Assembly: GCA_003554525.1 (NCBI GenBank)
Contig: PWGO01000051.1
Coordinates: 1 to 43,803, forward strand
Length of the DNA stretch: 43,803 nt
DNA from: Syntrophomonadaceae bacterium
GTDB taxonomy: Bacteria; Bacillota; Dethiobacteria; DTU022; PWGO01
Direction: 5' to 3'
Part shown: piece by piece, positions 7,404 through 17,103 of the stretch
How positions within the stretch are numbered: the stretch's first letter is position 1
How the letters are laid out: every line of letters starts with the position of its first letter
Translations under genes and position numbers: made by a program
Notes under the pieces: model-generated
Seen by the model: only the letters and a program-made list of their open reading frames with translations
The model's database searches: none
Told to the model about the DNA's origin: nothing

Positions 7404-8747
7404 GTGATAGAAGAAAAGATACCTCCCCAGAACCTAGAAGCCGAGCAGTCAGTGCTGGGTTCCATGATTATTGAAAAAGATGCCATATTTGCCGCTACAG
7501 AGGTATTATCAGAAGAGGATTTTTATAGAACGTCACACCAGAAAATTTTTAATGCAATAGTAAAACTCACAGAAAAGAATGAGCCTGTCGACCTGGTTAC
7601 CCTCTCCGAAGAACTTAGCAGCCTGGGTGTGCTGGAGGAAGTGGGGGGTAATTCTTACCTTACCTCCCTGGCCAACGCGGTACCTACTGCCGCCAATGTA
7701 AAATATTACGCCACTATAGTATGGGAAAAAGCTTTGCTTAGAAGAATGATAAGAACCTCTACAGAAATAGTTACCCGCGGATATGAGCCCCCGGAAGATG
7801 TGGTGGAATTTTTAGATGAAGCTGAACAGATGATTTTCCAGGTATCCCGCGAATTGAGCGGAAAAGGCTTTGTTCCGCTGAAAGATGTATTAATGAGTAC
7901 ATTCGACCGCATAGAGCGGATTTACGAAGAAAAAAAGGGGGTAACCGGGCTTCCCACGGGATTTATTGACCTGGATCAAATGCTTTCCGGGCTGCAGGAA
8001 TCTGACCTGGTTATAGTAGCGGCAAGGCCCAGCATGGGAAAAACCACTTTTGCGCTAAACATGGCACAGCACCTGGCTGTATCCGAAAATTTGCCGGTAG
8101 CATTTTTTAGCCTGGAAATGTCTAAAGAGCAGCTGGCCCAGCGCCTTTTGTGTGCCCAGGCTGACCTGGATGCTCAGAGGCTGCGGCGCGGTTACTTGAG
8201 TGAAGAAGAATGGCCGCGCTTGACCAGGGCGGTAGGGCCGTTAAGTGAAGCCCCGCTGTACATAGATGACACTGCAGCCCCGTCGGTTATGGAAATGAGA
8301 GCCAAGGCGCGGCGGTTAAAAGCGGAAAAAGGGCTGGGGGCCATTTTTGTTGATTACCTGCAGTTAATGAACATGCACGGAAAATCAGAAAACCGCCAGC
8401 AGGAACTTTCAGACATATCCCGTTCATTAAAATCCCTGGCCAAAGAATTAAATATACCCGTGATAGCCCTGTCTCAGTTGAGTCGGGCTGTAGAAAAAAG
8501 GGACAAAAAAAGGCCTATTTTAAGCGATTTAATGGAATCCGGGGGTATTGAAGCCAACGCGGATGTAGTTTTGTTTATTTACCGTGAAAATTACTACTTT
8601 AATGATTCGGAGAAAAAAAATATTGCCGAAATAATTGTAGCCAAACAGAGAAACGGCCCCGTTGGAGAAGTAGAGCTGTTGTTTATGAATAATTTTAACA
8701 AATTTCAAAATATGGCGCCTCAACATCTTTCAGAAGAAACGTCATAA
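7404..8747 (+). CDS. dnaB: Replicative DNA helicase DnaB
   Basis: The hexameric 5'-3' fork helicase (447 aa; called DnaC in Bacillus subtilis). The N-terminal domain covers about residues 1-110. The RecA-like domain has Walker A ARPSMGKT (207-214), the FFSLEMSKEQLAQRLL stretch and Walker B IFVDYLQLM. The GTG start at 7404 follows GGGAG. No intein or insertion is seen. It lies directly after rplI, the standard order. A DciA-like gene in the same window is a candidate partner. Confidence 0.98.
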   Translation: MIEEKIPPQNLEAEQSVLGSMIIEKDAIFAATEVLSEEDFYRTSHQKIFNAIVKLTEKNEPVDLVTLSEELSSLGVLEEVGGNSYLTSLANAVPTAANVKYYATIVWEKALLRRMIRTSTEIVTRGYEPPEDVVEFLDEAEQMIFQVSRELSGKGFVPLKDVLMSTFDRIERIYEEKKGVTGLPTGFIDLDQMLSGLQESDLVIVAARPSMGKTTFALNMAQHLAVSENLPVAFFSLEMSKEQLAQRLLCAQADLDAQRLRRGYLSEEEWPRLTRAVGPLSEAPLYIDDTAAPSVMEMRAKARRLKAEKGLGAIFVDYLQLMNMHGKSENRQQELSDISRSLKSLAKELNIPVIALSQLSRAVEKRDKKRPILSDLMESGGIEANADVVLFIYRENYYFNDSEKKNIAEIIVAKQRNGPVGEVELLFMNNFNKFQNMAPQHLSEETS

Positions 8748-8783
8748 AAATAAGGGATAATAACCCGTAAAGAGGTGTAGCTG

Positions 8784-10172
8784 TTGCCTGAACACAAGTA
8801 TGATGTGATAATCGTAGGTGCCGGCCCGGCGGGCATTTTTGCCGCCCTGGAGTTATGTCGTCAAAAAAAAGCTCCCAGAATATTGATTCTGGAGAAGGGG
8901 CCGGATATTTACAAGAGAAACTGTCCCTCTACCAGCCGCAACTCCTCCTGCCTGCGTTGTGAGCCGTGCGATATTTTATCCGGGTGGGGAGGAGCCGGCG
9001 CTTTCAGTGATGGAAAGTTAACCCTTACTTCTGAATTCGGCGGGGTTTTAAATGAGTATCTGGAACCCTCCCGGGTGAATAACCTGATTCATCATGTAGA
9101 CGAAGTCTACCTTTCTTATGGGGCTTCTCCCCATGTTTACGGCGGAGAAAATGAAAAAATCAAGGAGCTGCAGCGCCTGGCGGCTACGGCTGACTTAAAC
9201 CTGATCCCCGCCTCCATAAGACACCTGGGAACAGAAAACTGTTACAAAATTTTATCCCGGCTTTATAGCGAATTGCAGGAGAAGGTGCAGATCAATACCG
9301 GCGAAGAAGTAAAAGAAGCAGTAGTGGAAAACAACCGCGTCAGGGGCGTGCTAACTAAAGATAATACTTACTACCAGGCTGATCATGTGGTATATGCGCC
9401 TGGCAGGAGTGGTTCACGCTGGATGCTCGAAGAGGCTCGCCGCCTGGGATTGAGGGGCATCAACAATCCTGTAGATATTGGGCTGAGGGTAGAAGTTCCA
9501 GCGGTGATAATGGAGCATATTACTTCCAGTGTATACGAATCCAAGCTAATATACTATTCTCCTTCTTTTGATGACCGGGTTCGCACTTTCTGTATGAACC
9601 CGTATGGAGAAGTAGTGACGGAAAACAACGAGGGTTTAATTACTGTCAACGGACACAGTTACGCGGACCAAAAAACGGGAAACACCAATTTTGCCCTGCT
9701 GGTTAGCAAAACTTTTACCGAGCCCTTTAAAGAGCCCATAACTTACGGGAAAAATATTGCCAGCCTGGCCAACCTGCTGGGTGATGGTGCAATAATCCAG
9801 AGGCTGGGCGACCTCCTGGTGGGGCGCCGTTCCACTGAAGAAAGAATTAAAAGGGGTCTGGTTTCTCCTACTTTGACCAGGGCTACCCCCGGGGATTTAA
9901 GCCTGGTTCTGCCTTACCGGCATTTGCTGTCAATACTGGAGATGCTGGAGGCGCTGGATAAACTTGCCCCGGGAATCAACTCGAGGCATACCCTGCTATA
10001 CGGGGTAGAAGTAAAATTTTATTCCTTCCGGCTTCAATTAAATAACCACCTGGAGAGCAGGGTAGAAAACCTCTTTGCTATTGGTGACGGTGCAGGGGTG
10101 ACCCGGGGGTTGCTGCAGGCCTCGGCTTCAGGTGTAGTAGTGGGGCAAGAAATCGGAAGCAGGCTGCAGTAA
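8784..10172 (+). CDS. FAD-dependent dehydrogenase (COG2509-type)
   Basis: A 462-aa flavoprotein with an N-terminal Rossmann motif (VIIVGAGPAGIFAALEL, residues 8-24), a GWGGAGAFSDGKL segment at 67-79 and a C-terminal FAD-binding stretch (NLFAIGDGAG). This matches the uncharacterised COG2509 group. Four cysteines, C47, C56, C59 and C62, precede the GGAGAFSDG motif and could bind metal or form disulfides. TTG at 8784 follows AAAGAGGTG. The substrate is unknown. It follows dnaB by 36 nt and may be cotranscribed. Confidence 0.8.
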   Translation: MPEHKYDVIIVGAGPAGIFAALELCRQKKAPRILILEKGPDIYKRNCPSTSRNSSCLRCEPCDILSGWGGAGAFSDGKLTLTSEFGGVLNEYLEPSRVNNLIHHVDEVYLSYGASPHVYGGENEKIKELQRLAATADLNLIPASIRHLGTENCYKILSRLYSELQEKVQINTGEEVKEAVVENNRVRGVLTKDNTYYQADHVVYAPGRSGSRWMLEEARRLGLRGINNPVDIGLRVEVPAVIMEHITSSVYESKLIYYSPSFDDRVRTFCMNPYGEVVTENNEGLITVNGHSYADQKTGNTNFALLVSKTFTEPFKEPITYGKNIASLANLLGDGAIIQRLGDLLVGRRSTEERIKRGLVSPTLTRATPGDLSLVLPYRHLLSILEMLEALDKLAPGINSRHTLLYGVEVKFYSFRLQLNNHLESRVENLFAIGDGAGVTRGLLQASASGVVVGQEIGSRLQ

Positions 10173-10395
10173 AACAAAGAATAAATTTTTAAGCCAGTGG
10201 TTAATAATATATATTTATCAGAGCCCTTTCCAGGGGAAGGGATAAATTACTATTTAATGTTAATATTAATGCTAAAGCTTGTTTGGCTTAGAAATTTCAC
10301 TTTAGGGTGCTAATTTTAATTTACGGAAGGGATTTTATTATAAGAGTAGAAGTAATTGTAATGTAATATTATGGTTTGACGGAGGTGGTGTATAC

Positions 10396-11850
10396 ATGCA
10401 GTTGAAGACCAGCAAAAACAAAAACATGGAAGCAGAAGGCAGCGAAAAAGACAAGCCAAACCCGGTCTTATCTCTAATTACAGCCGTTTTAAACCGGGCG
10501 AGGAAGTTGTTTTCTCCAAATATATCTGTTTTTTCTTACATATTTTTATCTTCTGTAATGATGTTGAGCATTTTCGGGGCAACCCTCTACCTGGAAAGCA
10601 TTTATCATGTGGTTAGTGTAGACGGCCGCGAAATAGGGGTGGTTGACAGCAAGGCAGAAATCCTGGAATACATTGAGGAGCTCAAAGAAACCTGCCGCGC
10701 CAGGAAGGGCATGGAAGTAGAGCTGCAGGAGCAAGTATCGTTTGAACAAGAAGTGCGCTTTGGCGAAGATGAAAACCCAGGAGCTGTCAGGCAGAAATTG
10801 GAAAGTTTAAGCTTTAAAAGCGTGGCCTATTCGGTTGAGGTAAACGGTGAGCCATTAATGCTGGTAAAAAACAGGGAAAGCTTAAATAAAGCGTTAAAGG
10901 ATCTTAAAGAAGAGTATTCTGGCAGCGGAAACCTGGAGCACGTTGACATCCGGGAAGATATAAATTTAATTAAGACAAAAGCCGAACCCGGTGAAGTCAA
11001 GTCGGCGGAAGAAGCTTCTCAAAAACTGCTGGGTGGAAAAGACCGCAAGGAAGTACACCGTATATCCCGCGGGGACACTCTTTCCCGTATATCGCGCCAG
11101 TACGAGGTGCCCGAAGAAGAAATAAACCAGGCTAACCCTGGTGTAGACGAGTATAACTTGAGAGAAGGAGAAGAGCTGGAGTTAGTGTACGAAGAACCTC
11201 TTCTGACAGTGGAAACCGTGGAAAAAGTTAAAGAAAAAGAAAGCGTACCTTTCCCTGTGGAAACTGTAACCAGCAGCGACATGCTTGCAATGCAGCGGGA
11301 AATAAAGCAAAGCGGCGAGCAAGGGGTAAAAGAAGTTAAATATGAAGTTAAATACGAAAACGGCAGAGAAGTTCACAGGAAAAAAATCGCAGAAAGCGTG
11401 CTGGAAGAACCGCGGAAGCAGGTAGAAAAAACAGGTACAGCCACCCATCCCTCTCAGTCAAAGGGGCCGTTTAAATGGCCGGTAGAAGGCGGGGGCAGGA
11501 TAACCCAGCCTTTTGGAGGGGCACACCGGGGGGTAGACATAGCCTCCAGCAGGGGAACTCCCATACTGGCAGCGTATGACGGAGTAGTATCTTCAGTAAG
11601 AGAACACTTTGGAAGTGCAGGCCACGTAGTAACCCTCCGGCACAATATTGAAGCAAGCACTTATTATACTGTATACATGCATAACGATGTAAACCTGGTA
11701 AGCGAAGGAGAGAAGGTTAGCCGGGGGCAGACTATAGCCAGAATGGGGGATACCGGAAGAGCTACCGGAGTACACCTTCATTTTGAGATACGCAAAGGTT
11801 TGGATAACCGCAACGCTTCTGTAGATCCTCTAAATTATTTTTCCCCTTGA
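10396..11850 (+). CDS. Membrane-anchored LysM/G5/M23 peptidoglycan endopeptidase
   Basis: A 484-aa cell-wall hydrolase. A basic cytoplasmic tail (1-43) is followed by a membrane segment (about 44-66), an extracytoplasmic region, a LysM peptidoglycan-binding domain (about 219-263), a G5 domain (about 267-347) and a C-terminal M23 zinc peptidase. The catalytic motifs are present: HRGVD (H377, D381) and HLHFE (H460, H462). ATG at 10396 follows GGAGGTGGTG. The next genes encode WalRK, which controls wall hydrolases in Firmicutes, so a functional link is plausible. The 223-nt upstream gap contains a CCCTTTCC/GGGGAAGGG hairpin at about 10224-10241. Confidence 0.9.
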   Translation: MQLKTSKNKNMEAEGSEKDKPNPVLSLITAVLNRARKLFSPNISVFSYIFLSSVMMLSIFGATLYLESIYHVVSVDGREIGVVDSKAEILEYIEELKETCRARKGMEVELQEQVSFEQEVRFGEDENPGAVRQKLESLSFKSVAYSVEVNGEPLMLVKNRESLNKALKDLKEEYSGSGNLEHVDIREDINLIKTKAEPGEVKSAEEASQKLLGGKDRKEVHRISRGDTLSRISRQYEVPEEEINQANPGVDEYNLREGEELELVYEEPLLTVETVEKVKEKESVPFPVETVTSSDMLAMQREIKQSGEQGVKEVKYEVKYENGREVHRKKIAESVLEEPRKQVEKTGTATHPSQSKGPFKWPVEGGGRITQPFGGAHRGVDIASSRGTPILAAYDGVVSSVREHFGSAGHVVTLRHNIEASTYYTVYMHNDVNLVSEGEKVSRGQTIARMGDTGRATGVHLHFEIRKGLDNRNASVDPLNYFSP

Positions 11851-12020
11851 GCGAAACCCCCTTCGTGAGCTTGCCCTGGTGGTAGAAGAAAAAAGAGTCC
11901 GTAGCAGAGCAAACGCCACCTAAGCAAATGGGAATGCGGGGAAGAAGGGAAACACCTCCCTGGCATAGAATAAAAACTATAAAACAGGGCAAGTGTAATT
12001 TGCTGCAAGGCAGGTTAATT

Positions 12021-12716
12021 ATGGCCTTTTTAAAAATACTGGTAGTTGATGATGAGCAGTCTATAGCGGAAATAATAAAATACAATCTGGAAAAAGAAGG
12101 TTTTCAGGTTATTCTTGCTTTTAACGGAGTGGAAGCGGAGGAAAAAGCGCTGCAGGAAGAGCCTGATTTGATAATACTCGATATTATGCTTCCTTACAAG
12201 GACGGTTTGCAGGTTTGCAAAGAGATCCGCTCCCGGGGAAGCGCTGTGCCGATTATCATGCTTACGGCCAGGGAAGCGGAGGTGGACAGGGTTGTAGGCC
12301 TGGAGCTGGGGGCGGATGACTATGTGACCAAGCCTTTTAGCGCCAGGGAGGTTACCGCACGGGTAAAAGCCATTTTAAGGCGTGCTGCCGGCGGAGAAAT
12401 GCAGGAGAAGAAATTTATAAAACAGGGGGAACTGGAGATAAACTCGGAGTTAATGGAGGTTTATATAAAAGGGAAACAGGTGGAGCTTACCACTAAAGAA
12501 TTTTCACTGCTTTATTTTTTGATGAACCACAGCGGCCAGGTTTTCAGCAGGGAAAAGCTGTTGGACAGGGTATGGGGTTACCAGTATGCCGGGGAAGCAA
12601 GAACGGTTGATGTTACGGTCAGGAGGGTAAGGGAAAAGATTGAAAAAGATCCAGGAAATCCGGAATATATATGTACTAAAAGAGGCGTAGGTTATTATTT
12701 CCGGAGGCAGCCCTGA
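12021..12716 (+). CDS. walR: Response regulator WalR (YycF)
   Basis: An OmpR/PhoB-type regulator (231 aa) for cell-wall metabolism. The receiver domain has the acidic pair D10-D11, phospho-acceptor D54 (LDIMLP) and K104 (VTKPF). The C-terminal winged helix includes the RTVDVTVRRVREKIE recognition region. The open frame extends upstream to 11928, but the added 31 residues are unlike the family and the ATG at 12021 gives the usual MAFLKILVVDDE start. Its TGA overlaps the walK ATG by one base. The 170-nt upstream gap has no recognised riboswitch. Confidence 0.95.
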   Translation: MAFLKILVVDDEQSIAEIIKYNLEKEGFQVILAFNGVEAEEKALQEEPDLIILDIMLPYKDGLQVCKEIRSRGSAVPIIMLTAREAEVDRVVGLELGADDYVTKPFSAREVTARVKAILRRAAGGEMQEKKFIKQGELEINSELMEVYIKGKQVELTTKEFSLLYFLMNHSGQVFSREKLLDRVWGYQYAGEARTVDVTVRRVREKIEKDPGNPEYICTKRGVGYYFRRQP

Positions 12717-14482
12717 TGTTTAAAGGCTTACAGTGGAAAATAGTACTTGTGTATACATTGCTTTTGTTTTTTGCTCTCCAGGTGATTGGTGTTTACCTGG
12801 TTCAGTCCCTGCAGCAGTATTATTTTAGTAATTTTGTTGTGGGTATAGAAAACCAGGCCAAGCTGCTCTCTACTCTTTTAGACGCACGAATTTTAGAAGG
12901 TGAAGAAGATGATGTCGCCGAACTTATTGAAGAATTCCGGGGTTACGAGGAGACCGATATAATTGTTTTGGACCGTTATTCCAGGGTAATAGGCACTTCC
13001 GGCTTTACAGAAGAGATTAAAGGTCAACGCTTGATCAAAGAAGAAGTAACCAGGGCACTGGGAGGAAGCCCGGGTGACGAAGTACGGATTAACCCGGAAA
13101 ACGGGGAAAGGCATTACTACCTGGCTCACCCCGTTAAGGAAGAAGGGATAGTAAACGGGGTGGTATATTTAAGCAGCTCTTTAAAAGATATTGACCGGAC
13201 GCTGGCGGAAATAAAGGGTATATTAATTTCTGGCTCGGCAGTGGTCCTTATGGTCAGCTTGACTGCAGGTATTATGCTGGCTCGCACTATTACCAGCCCG
13301 GTTGCGGAAGTAACCAGGAAAGCTGCTGAACTGGCCCGCGGAGATTTTTCCCAACGCATAAAAGTGCACTCGGAGGACGAAATAGGCCGGCTTTCACAGA
13401 TGTTTAATTATCTTGCCCAACGCCTGAAATCAACTTTAAACGAGATGTCGCTGGAAAAGAGCAAGGTAGAAGCCATCTTAAATTATATGAGCGACGGTAT
13501 TATAGCCTTTGATGGAAACGGGACCCTGATTCACATTAACCCGGCGGCCCGACAGATGCTGGACAGGGTAATTTCTTTTTCGCTGGAACAGGAAAGTTCC
13601 GGGCTGCAGCTTTTAAAAAACCTGGTTGGAGAACAGAAAGTAGAGGAGTTTAATAAAAGCGGGAAGCCGTTTTCCGTAGAAGTTTCCTGGAACAGCCCTT
13701 CAGCAACCATACAGGTTGGTGTGGCCCCGTTTAGAGAAGAAAAGGGACAGCTAAAAGGAGTGCTGGTAGTTTTGCACGATGTAACTCGCGAGAGAGAAAT
13801 GAGCCGGCGCCAGAGGGAGTTTGTGGCCAATGTATCCCATGAATTAAAAACCCCCTTGACTTCTATCAAGAGCTATACGGAGGCTCTCCTGGAAGGTGCG
13901 GCGGAAGACAGAGAAGTCAGGGACAGGTTTTTAGGCGTGGTAGACAAAGAAACGGAGCGCATGGTTTCCATGGTAAAGGATTTGTTGGAACTTTCCCGGC
14001 TTGACGACCAGGCTACTGTTTTAAACCGCGAGAAAAAATACCTGGTAACCATGGTTGAAGATGCTATAGAGACAGTGAAATACAAGTATTATCCCGGCCC
14101 TTCTATAAGTGTAGAAGTGGACCCGGACCTGATGGTTATGGTAGATAAAGAAAGGATAAAACAGGTATTTATTAACCTTCTCGGCAACGCTTTTAAATTT
14201 ACCCCGCAGGAAGGCCGGGTTGAAATAGTAGCACACCGCGAAGACGGGTGGGTGTTAGTAGGCATAAAAGACAGCGGCAGCGGGATACCTGTCGAAGAGG
14301 TAACGCGGGTGTTTGAACGGTTTTACCGGGTGGAAAAAACGCGGTCCAGGGATTTTGGCGGCACCGGCCTGGGCCTTTCTATATGCAAACAGGTGCTGGA
14401 AGCACACGGGGGCAGGATATGGATAGAAAGTCAGCCGGGAGAAGGCACTTGTGCGTGGTTTACCCTGCCTGCTGTGCCATAA
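12716..14482 (+). CDS. walK: Sensor histidine kinase WalK (YycG)
   Basis: A 588-aa membrane kinase that phosphorylates WalR. It has a first membrane helix at about 8-30, an extracytoplasmic domain (about 31-165), a second helix at about 168-190, HAMP (about 188-242), PAS (about 250-355), HisKA with VSHELKTP (phospho-accepting H375) and an ATPase domain with N487/N491, DSGSG and GGTGLGLS. The ATG overlaps the walR stop, and GGAGG lies 9 nt upstream. All catalytic motifs are present. The overlap indicates tight coupling with walR. Confidence 0.96.
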   Translation: MFKGLQWKIVLVYTLLLFFALQVIGVYLVQSLQQYYFSNFVVGIENQAKLLSTLLDARILEGEEDDVAELIEEFRGYEETDIIVLDRYSRVIGTSGFTEEIKGQRLIKEEVTRALGGSPGDEVRINPENGERHYYLAHPVKEEGIVNGVVYLSSSLKDIDRTLAEIKGILISGSAVVLMVSLTAGIMLARTITSPVAEVTRKAAELARGDFSQRIKVHSEDEIGRLSQMFNYLAQRLKSTLNEMSLEKSKVEAILNYMSDGIIAFDGNGTLIHINPAARQMLDRVISFSLEQESSGLQLLKNLVGEQKVEEFNKSGKPFSVEVSWNSPSATIQVGVAPFREEKGQLKGVLVVLHDVTREREMSRRQREFVANVSHELKTPLTSIKSYTEALLEGAAEDREVRDRFLGVVDKETERMVSMVKDLLELSRLDDQATVLNREKKYLVTMVEDAIETVKYKYYPGPSISVEVDPDLMVMVDKERIKQVFINLLGNAFKFTPQEGRVEIVAHREDGWVLVGIKDSGSGIPVEEVTRVFERFYRVEKTRSRDFGGTGLGLSICKQVLEAHGGRIWIESQPGEGTCAWFTLPAVP

Positions 14483-14508
14483 ATAACCGGGAGCGGATAA
14501 AGGGCCGC

Positions 14509-14549
14509 GGAAAAGATAAAAATGGAAAAGATAAAAATGGAAAAGATAA
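14509..14549 (+). repeat. 15-bp tandem repeat spanning the yycH start
   Basis: The unit GGAAAAGATAAAAAT occurs at 14509-14523 and 14524-14538, then partially at 14539-14549. Each full unit carries a GGAAAAG ribosome-site-like sequence followed by an ATG, so two start codons (14522 and 14537) are created in the same frame. Confidence 0.9.
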
Positions 14550-15949
14550 AATTTATTATACTGTTTTACCTGGTTATCCAGAGCATGGTGTTTACGTATA
14601 TACTGTGGTTTGGGTCCCCGGATTACGAAGAGATAGAATACACGGTTAAAGAACCTTACGTATTTCAAGAAAGGCTGGATATTGAAGAAGCGGTCACCCC
14701 TTCCGCAGTAGTAATGCCCCGCGACGGGGAAGGGGTTTATTTTTTGCAGCCGGGGATGCCCGCCTGTGATACCATATGGGAAAAATCCCGGGAGTTGTTA
14801 AGAGACTCCCGCCGGGAAGAAACAGAGGCTCTACAAGCTGCAGGAGTTGAAGAACCTGAAGCAGTTTTTTATTTTGACCCGCCTTTTCCTTTAACGGGAG
14901 GAATATTGCGGGCAGAGGAAGAAAATATCCAGGTAACCGGACTGGAAATATATGAACTCCCGGAAGATGATGGAATTCGGGAGGTGTTTTGGAAAGTCCA
15001 TGGCTATAAAGAAAAAGGTGAAGAAGAAAAAGTGTTGGCAGGGAGTAGCGGCAGCGAAACCTGGAAAGACATAAAAACTGAGATGGAAAAAGCACGTGAA
15101 AAAGAAGCAAGGGTGTACATTAAAGTAAAAGAAGAAGAGATAGAAGAACAGTTGCCGGAAGGAATGAATGCTGCCCTCCAGGGAGATGCAGGTTATATCT
15201 ATTTGCCAGGGGAAAACGTGGAGCTTTCTTCTTTGTTTTTGGAGAAAGAAAATTTTTCTGCAGAAAAACTGATAAAAGCTATTTTCCTGGATCCTAACCT
15301 GGTAAGGAAAATTGAAGAAAGGGACCAGGATGTAATTTATACTGACGGGGAAAAGTTCCTTAATTTCTCCGGCAGCAGTTTTAAATATTCTGCTCCCCCG
15401 GTAGAAGGGGGAGAAATTTCACCGGATTATAACCAGGCCCTTAAGAAAGCGGGGGAGTACTTGTGTCATTTTGGAGGGTGGCCGCCAGCGCTGCGCCTGG
15501 AGAAGGTTTCTTATTATGCCGGAGACTCGCATTTCCGTGAAGAACGGCAGCGATACCGGGCCAGGTGGAATTATTACCACCGGGGTTTTCCTTTACTGGG
15601 TGAAGGAAAAGGTGTCTGGATGGAATTCAACGACCGGGGCCTGGCCAGCTACCACCGGGAAGTATGGGGTTTTTCACGGAAAGAAGGCGTAGAAAAAGAA
15701 ATTGCTACCGCCAGCGAAGTAATGGAGAAGATTGGCGGTATTTATTCAGGGGAAGACGAAGAAAACAAGGCCATGCCTCAGACTCTTAAACAGCTGCGCC
15801 TGGTTTATTTCGCAAAAGAGGAAAACGAATCCCTGGCTGAACCGTGCTGGGCGGCTGTATTTGACCGCGAAATGCTGATCCTGCAGGCACACGACCTGGA
15901 AATACTATACAAAGGAGAAGTAGAAGATGAATTTTTCCCGGGCACTTAA
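14522..15949 (+). CDS. yycH: WalK accessory membrane protein YycH-like
   Basis: A 475-aa protein with one N-terminal membrane helix (about 9-29) and a large, acidic extracytoplasmic part. The place between walK and a YycI-like gene, and this topology, match YycH (WalH), which modulates WalK from outside the membrane. Sequence similarity is low, so the name rests mainly on position and topology. The start is ambiguous: ATG at 14522 or 14537, both inside a 15-bp tandem repeat. The end overlaps the next gene by 23 nt. Confidence 0.75.
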   Translation: MEKIKMEKIKFIILFYLVIQSMVFTYILWFGSPDYEEIEYTVKEPYVFQERLDIEEAVTPSAVVMPRDGEGVYFLQPGMPACDTIWEKSRELLRDSRREETEALQAAGVEEPEAVFYFDPPFPLTGGILRAEEENIQVTGLEIYELPEDDGIREVFWKVHGYKEKGEEEKVLAGSSGSETWKDIKTEMEKAREKEARVYIKVKEEEIEEQLPEGMNAALQGDAGYIYLPGENVELSSLFLEKENFSAEKLIKAIFLDPNLVRKIEERDQDVIYTDGEKFLNFSGSSFKYSAPPVEGGEISPDYNQALKKAGEYLCHFGGWPPALRLEKVSYYAGDSHFREERQRYRARWNYYHRGFPLLGEGKGVWMEFNDRGLASYHREVWGFSRKEGVEKEIATASEVMEKIGGIYSGEDEENKAMPQTLKQLRLVYFAKEENESLAEPCWAAVFDREMLILQAHDLEILYKGEVEDEFFPGT

Positions 15950-16868
15950 TGTTTTAATATTGGCTTTTTTAGGGCTTAATCTTTTCCTGGTCTACCATAT
16001 TTATTTACCCGATCTCAGGTTGTTTGCAGGTTCTGTTACCAGGGAAGAGAAGCAGCGGTTGGAAAACAATTTGCAAGAATATAATTACGAGTTAAATACG
16101 GAACTACCGTCTCAAACGTTAAAAAGCTCTTTTTTAACGGTAAAACCCCTGCATTTAGATCCTTCCAGGTTAAAGCAGAAATATTTTCGGGAAACTGAAG
16201 GGGTGGAAGCCCTGCACCGTGAGGAAGCCAACCGGGTGGTCTACCGCTGTGAACAAGAAGGAGAGCTAATCATATATGAAAACGGCTTTTACCGGTTTTT
16301 AGTGGAAAACAAAGAAGGCAAGGAAGACACAGAAGAAGGCAGCAAGGAAACTACAGTTCCTGAAGAGGAAATGCACCGGGAGAAAGCCAGGGAGATAGCG
16401 GAGAACTTTCTTAAAGAAAGGGGGGTTAAGCCGCAAGACGCCAAATATGATATAGTAAAAGAATACGGGCCTGGCAATTACGGCGTGGTTTACTATCAGA
16501 AAATGCCTGAAACAAATATACCCGTATACAGCCAGTTTATAGTAGAAATAAAAGGGCAGCGGGTTACTAAAATAGAAAGTTACTGGTTAAACAAGCTGGA
16601 GTATCAAAAGGACCGGGAAATGGAAGTGATACCGGTGACGGCGGCCCTGGTGCGGCTGTTGGAAGAACTCGGACCCGGCAGCCGCACCAGGAGTATTGAA
16701 AGAGTGGGCCTGGGATACTACAACCCGGTATACGATTCCCGGCAGGAATACCGTGTAGAAAAGTGGGAAATACCCCCGGTATGGAGGGTAGTAATGGAAA
16801 ATGGAGAAGTTTATTATTTAAATGCCTTTACAGGAAACCTGGAAGAAGGGATAATGAGAAAAGAATAG
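15927..16868 (+). CDS. yycI: WalK accessory membrane protein YycI-like
   Basis: A 313-aa protein with an N-terminal membrane helix (about 7-27, LNVLILAFLGLNLFLVYHIY) and an extracytoplasmic domain. It fits the YycI (WalI) family, which acts with YycH on WalK. ATG at 15927 lies in the end of yycH after an AAAGGAG site. A Glu/Lys-rich linker at about 130-155 separates two folded parts. YycJ, normally next in Bacillus, is absent; a 235-nt gap with no recognised gene leads to murA. Confidence 0.8.
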   Translation: MNFSRALNVLILAFLGLNLFLVYHIYLPDLRLFAGSVTREEKQRLENNLQEYNYELNTELPSQTLKSSFLTVKPLHLDPSRLKQKYFRETEGVEALHREEANRVVYRCEQEGELIIYENGFYRFLVENKEGKEDTEEGSKETTVPEEEMHREKAREIAENFLKERGVKPQDAKYDIVKEYGPGNYGVVYYQKMPETNIPVYSQFIVEIKGQRVTKIESYWLNKLEYQKDREMEVIPVTAALVRLLEELGPGSRTRSIERVGLGYYNPVYDSRQEYRVEKWEIPPVWRVVMENGEVYYLNAFTGNLEEGIMRKE

Positions 16869-17103
16869 TAACTGTGTGGGTCATGTACAAGAAGGAAGGG
16901 GCAGGCTGTGGCTGTGTGGGAAGGATTCGAGCTTCCCCCCGGCGAAAAGAAAGATTAAGGAAGGGAAATGAAGGGTGAATATTTGAAGGTAAAGCAATGG
17001 GGTTTATTCACCCGGCATAAATGCCTGAGCAGTTACAGGTAATAAAAGCTTAAAGAAGCAATGGGGTTCCATATACGCAATAAAAATAAAGGTGGGCTGT
17101 GCA

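Noticed and set aside
11851-12020. Possible riboswitch upstream of walR
   Set aside because: GGTGG/CCACC pairing and a GCAAACG stretch were compared from memory with c-di-GMP and c-di-AMP motifs, but the conserved cores are not present.
11928-12020. N-terminal extension of WalR
   Set aside because: The 31 extra residues are unlike any receiver protein, and the ATG at 12021 gives the canonical N-terminus.
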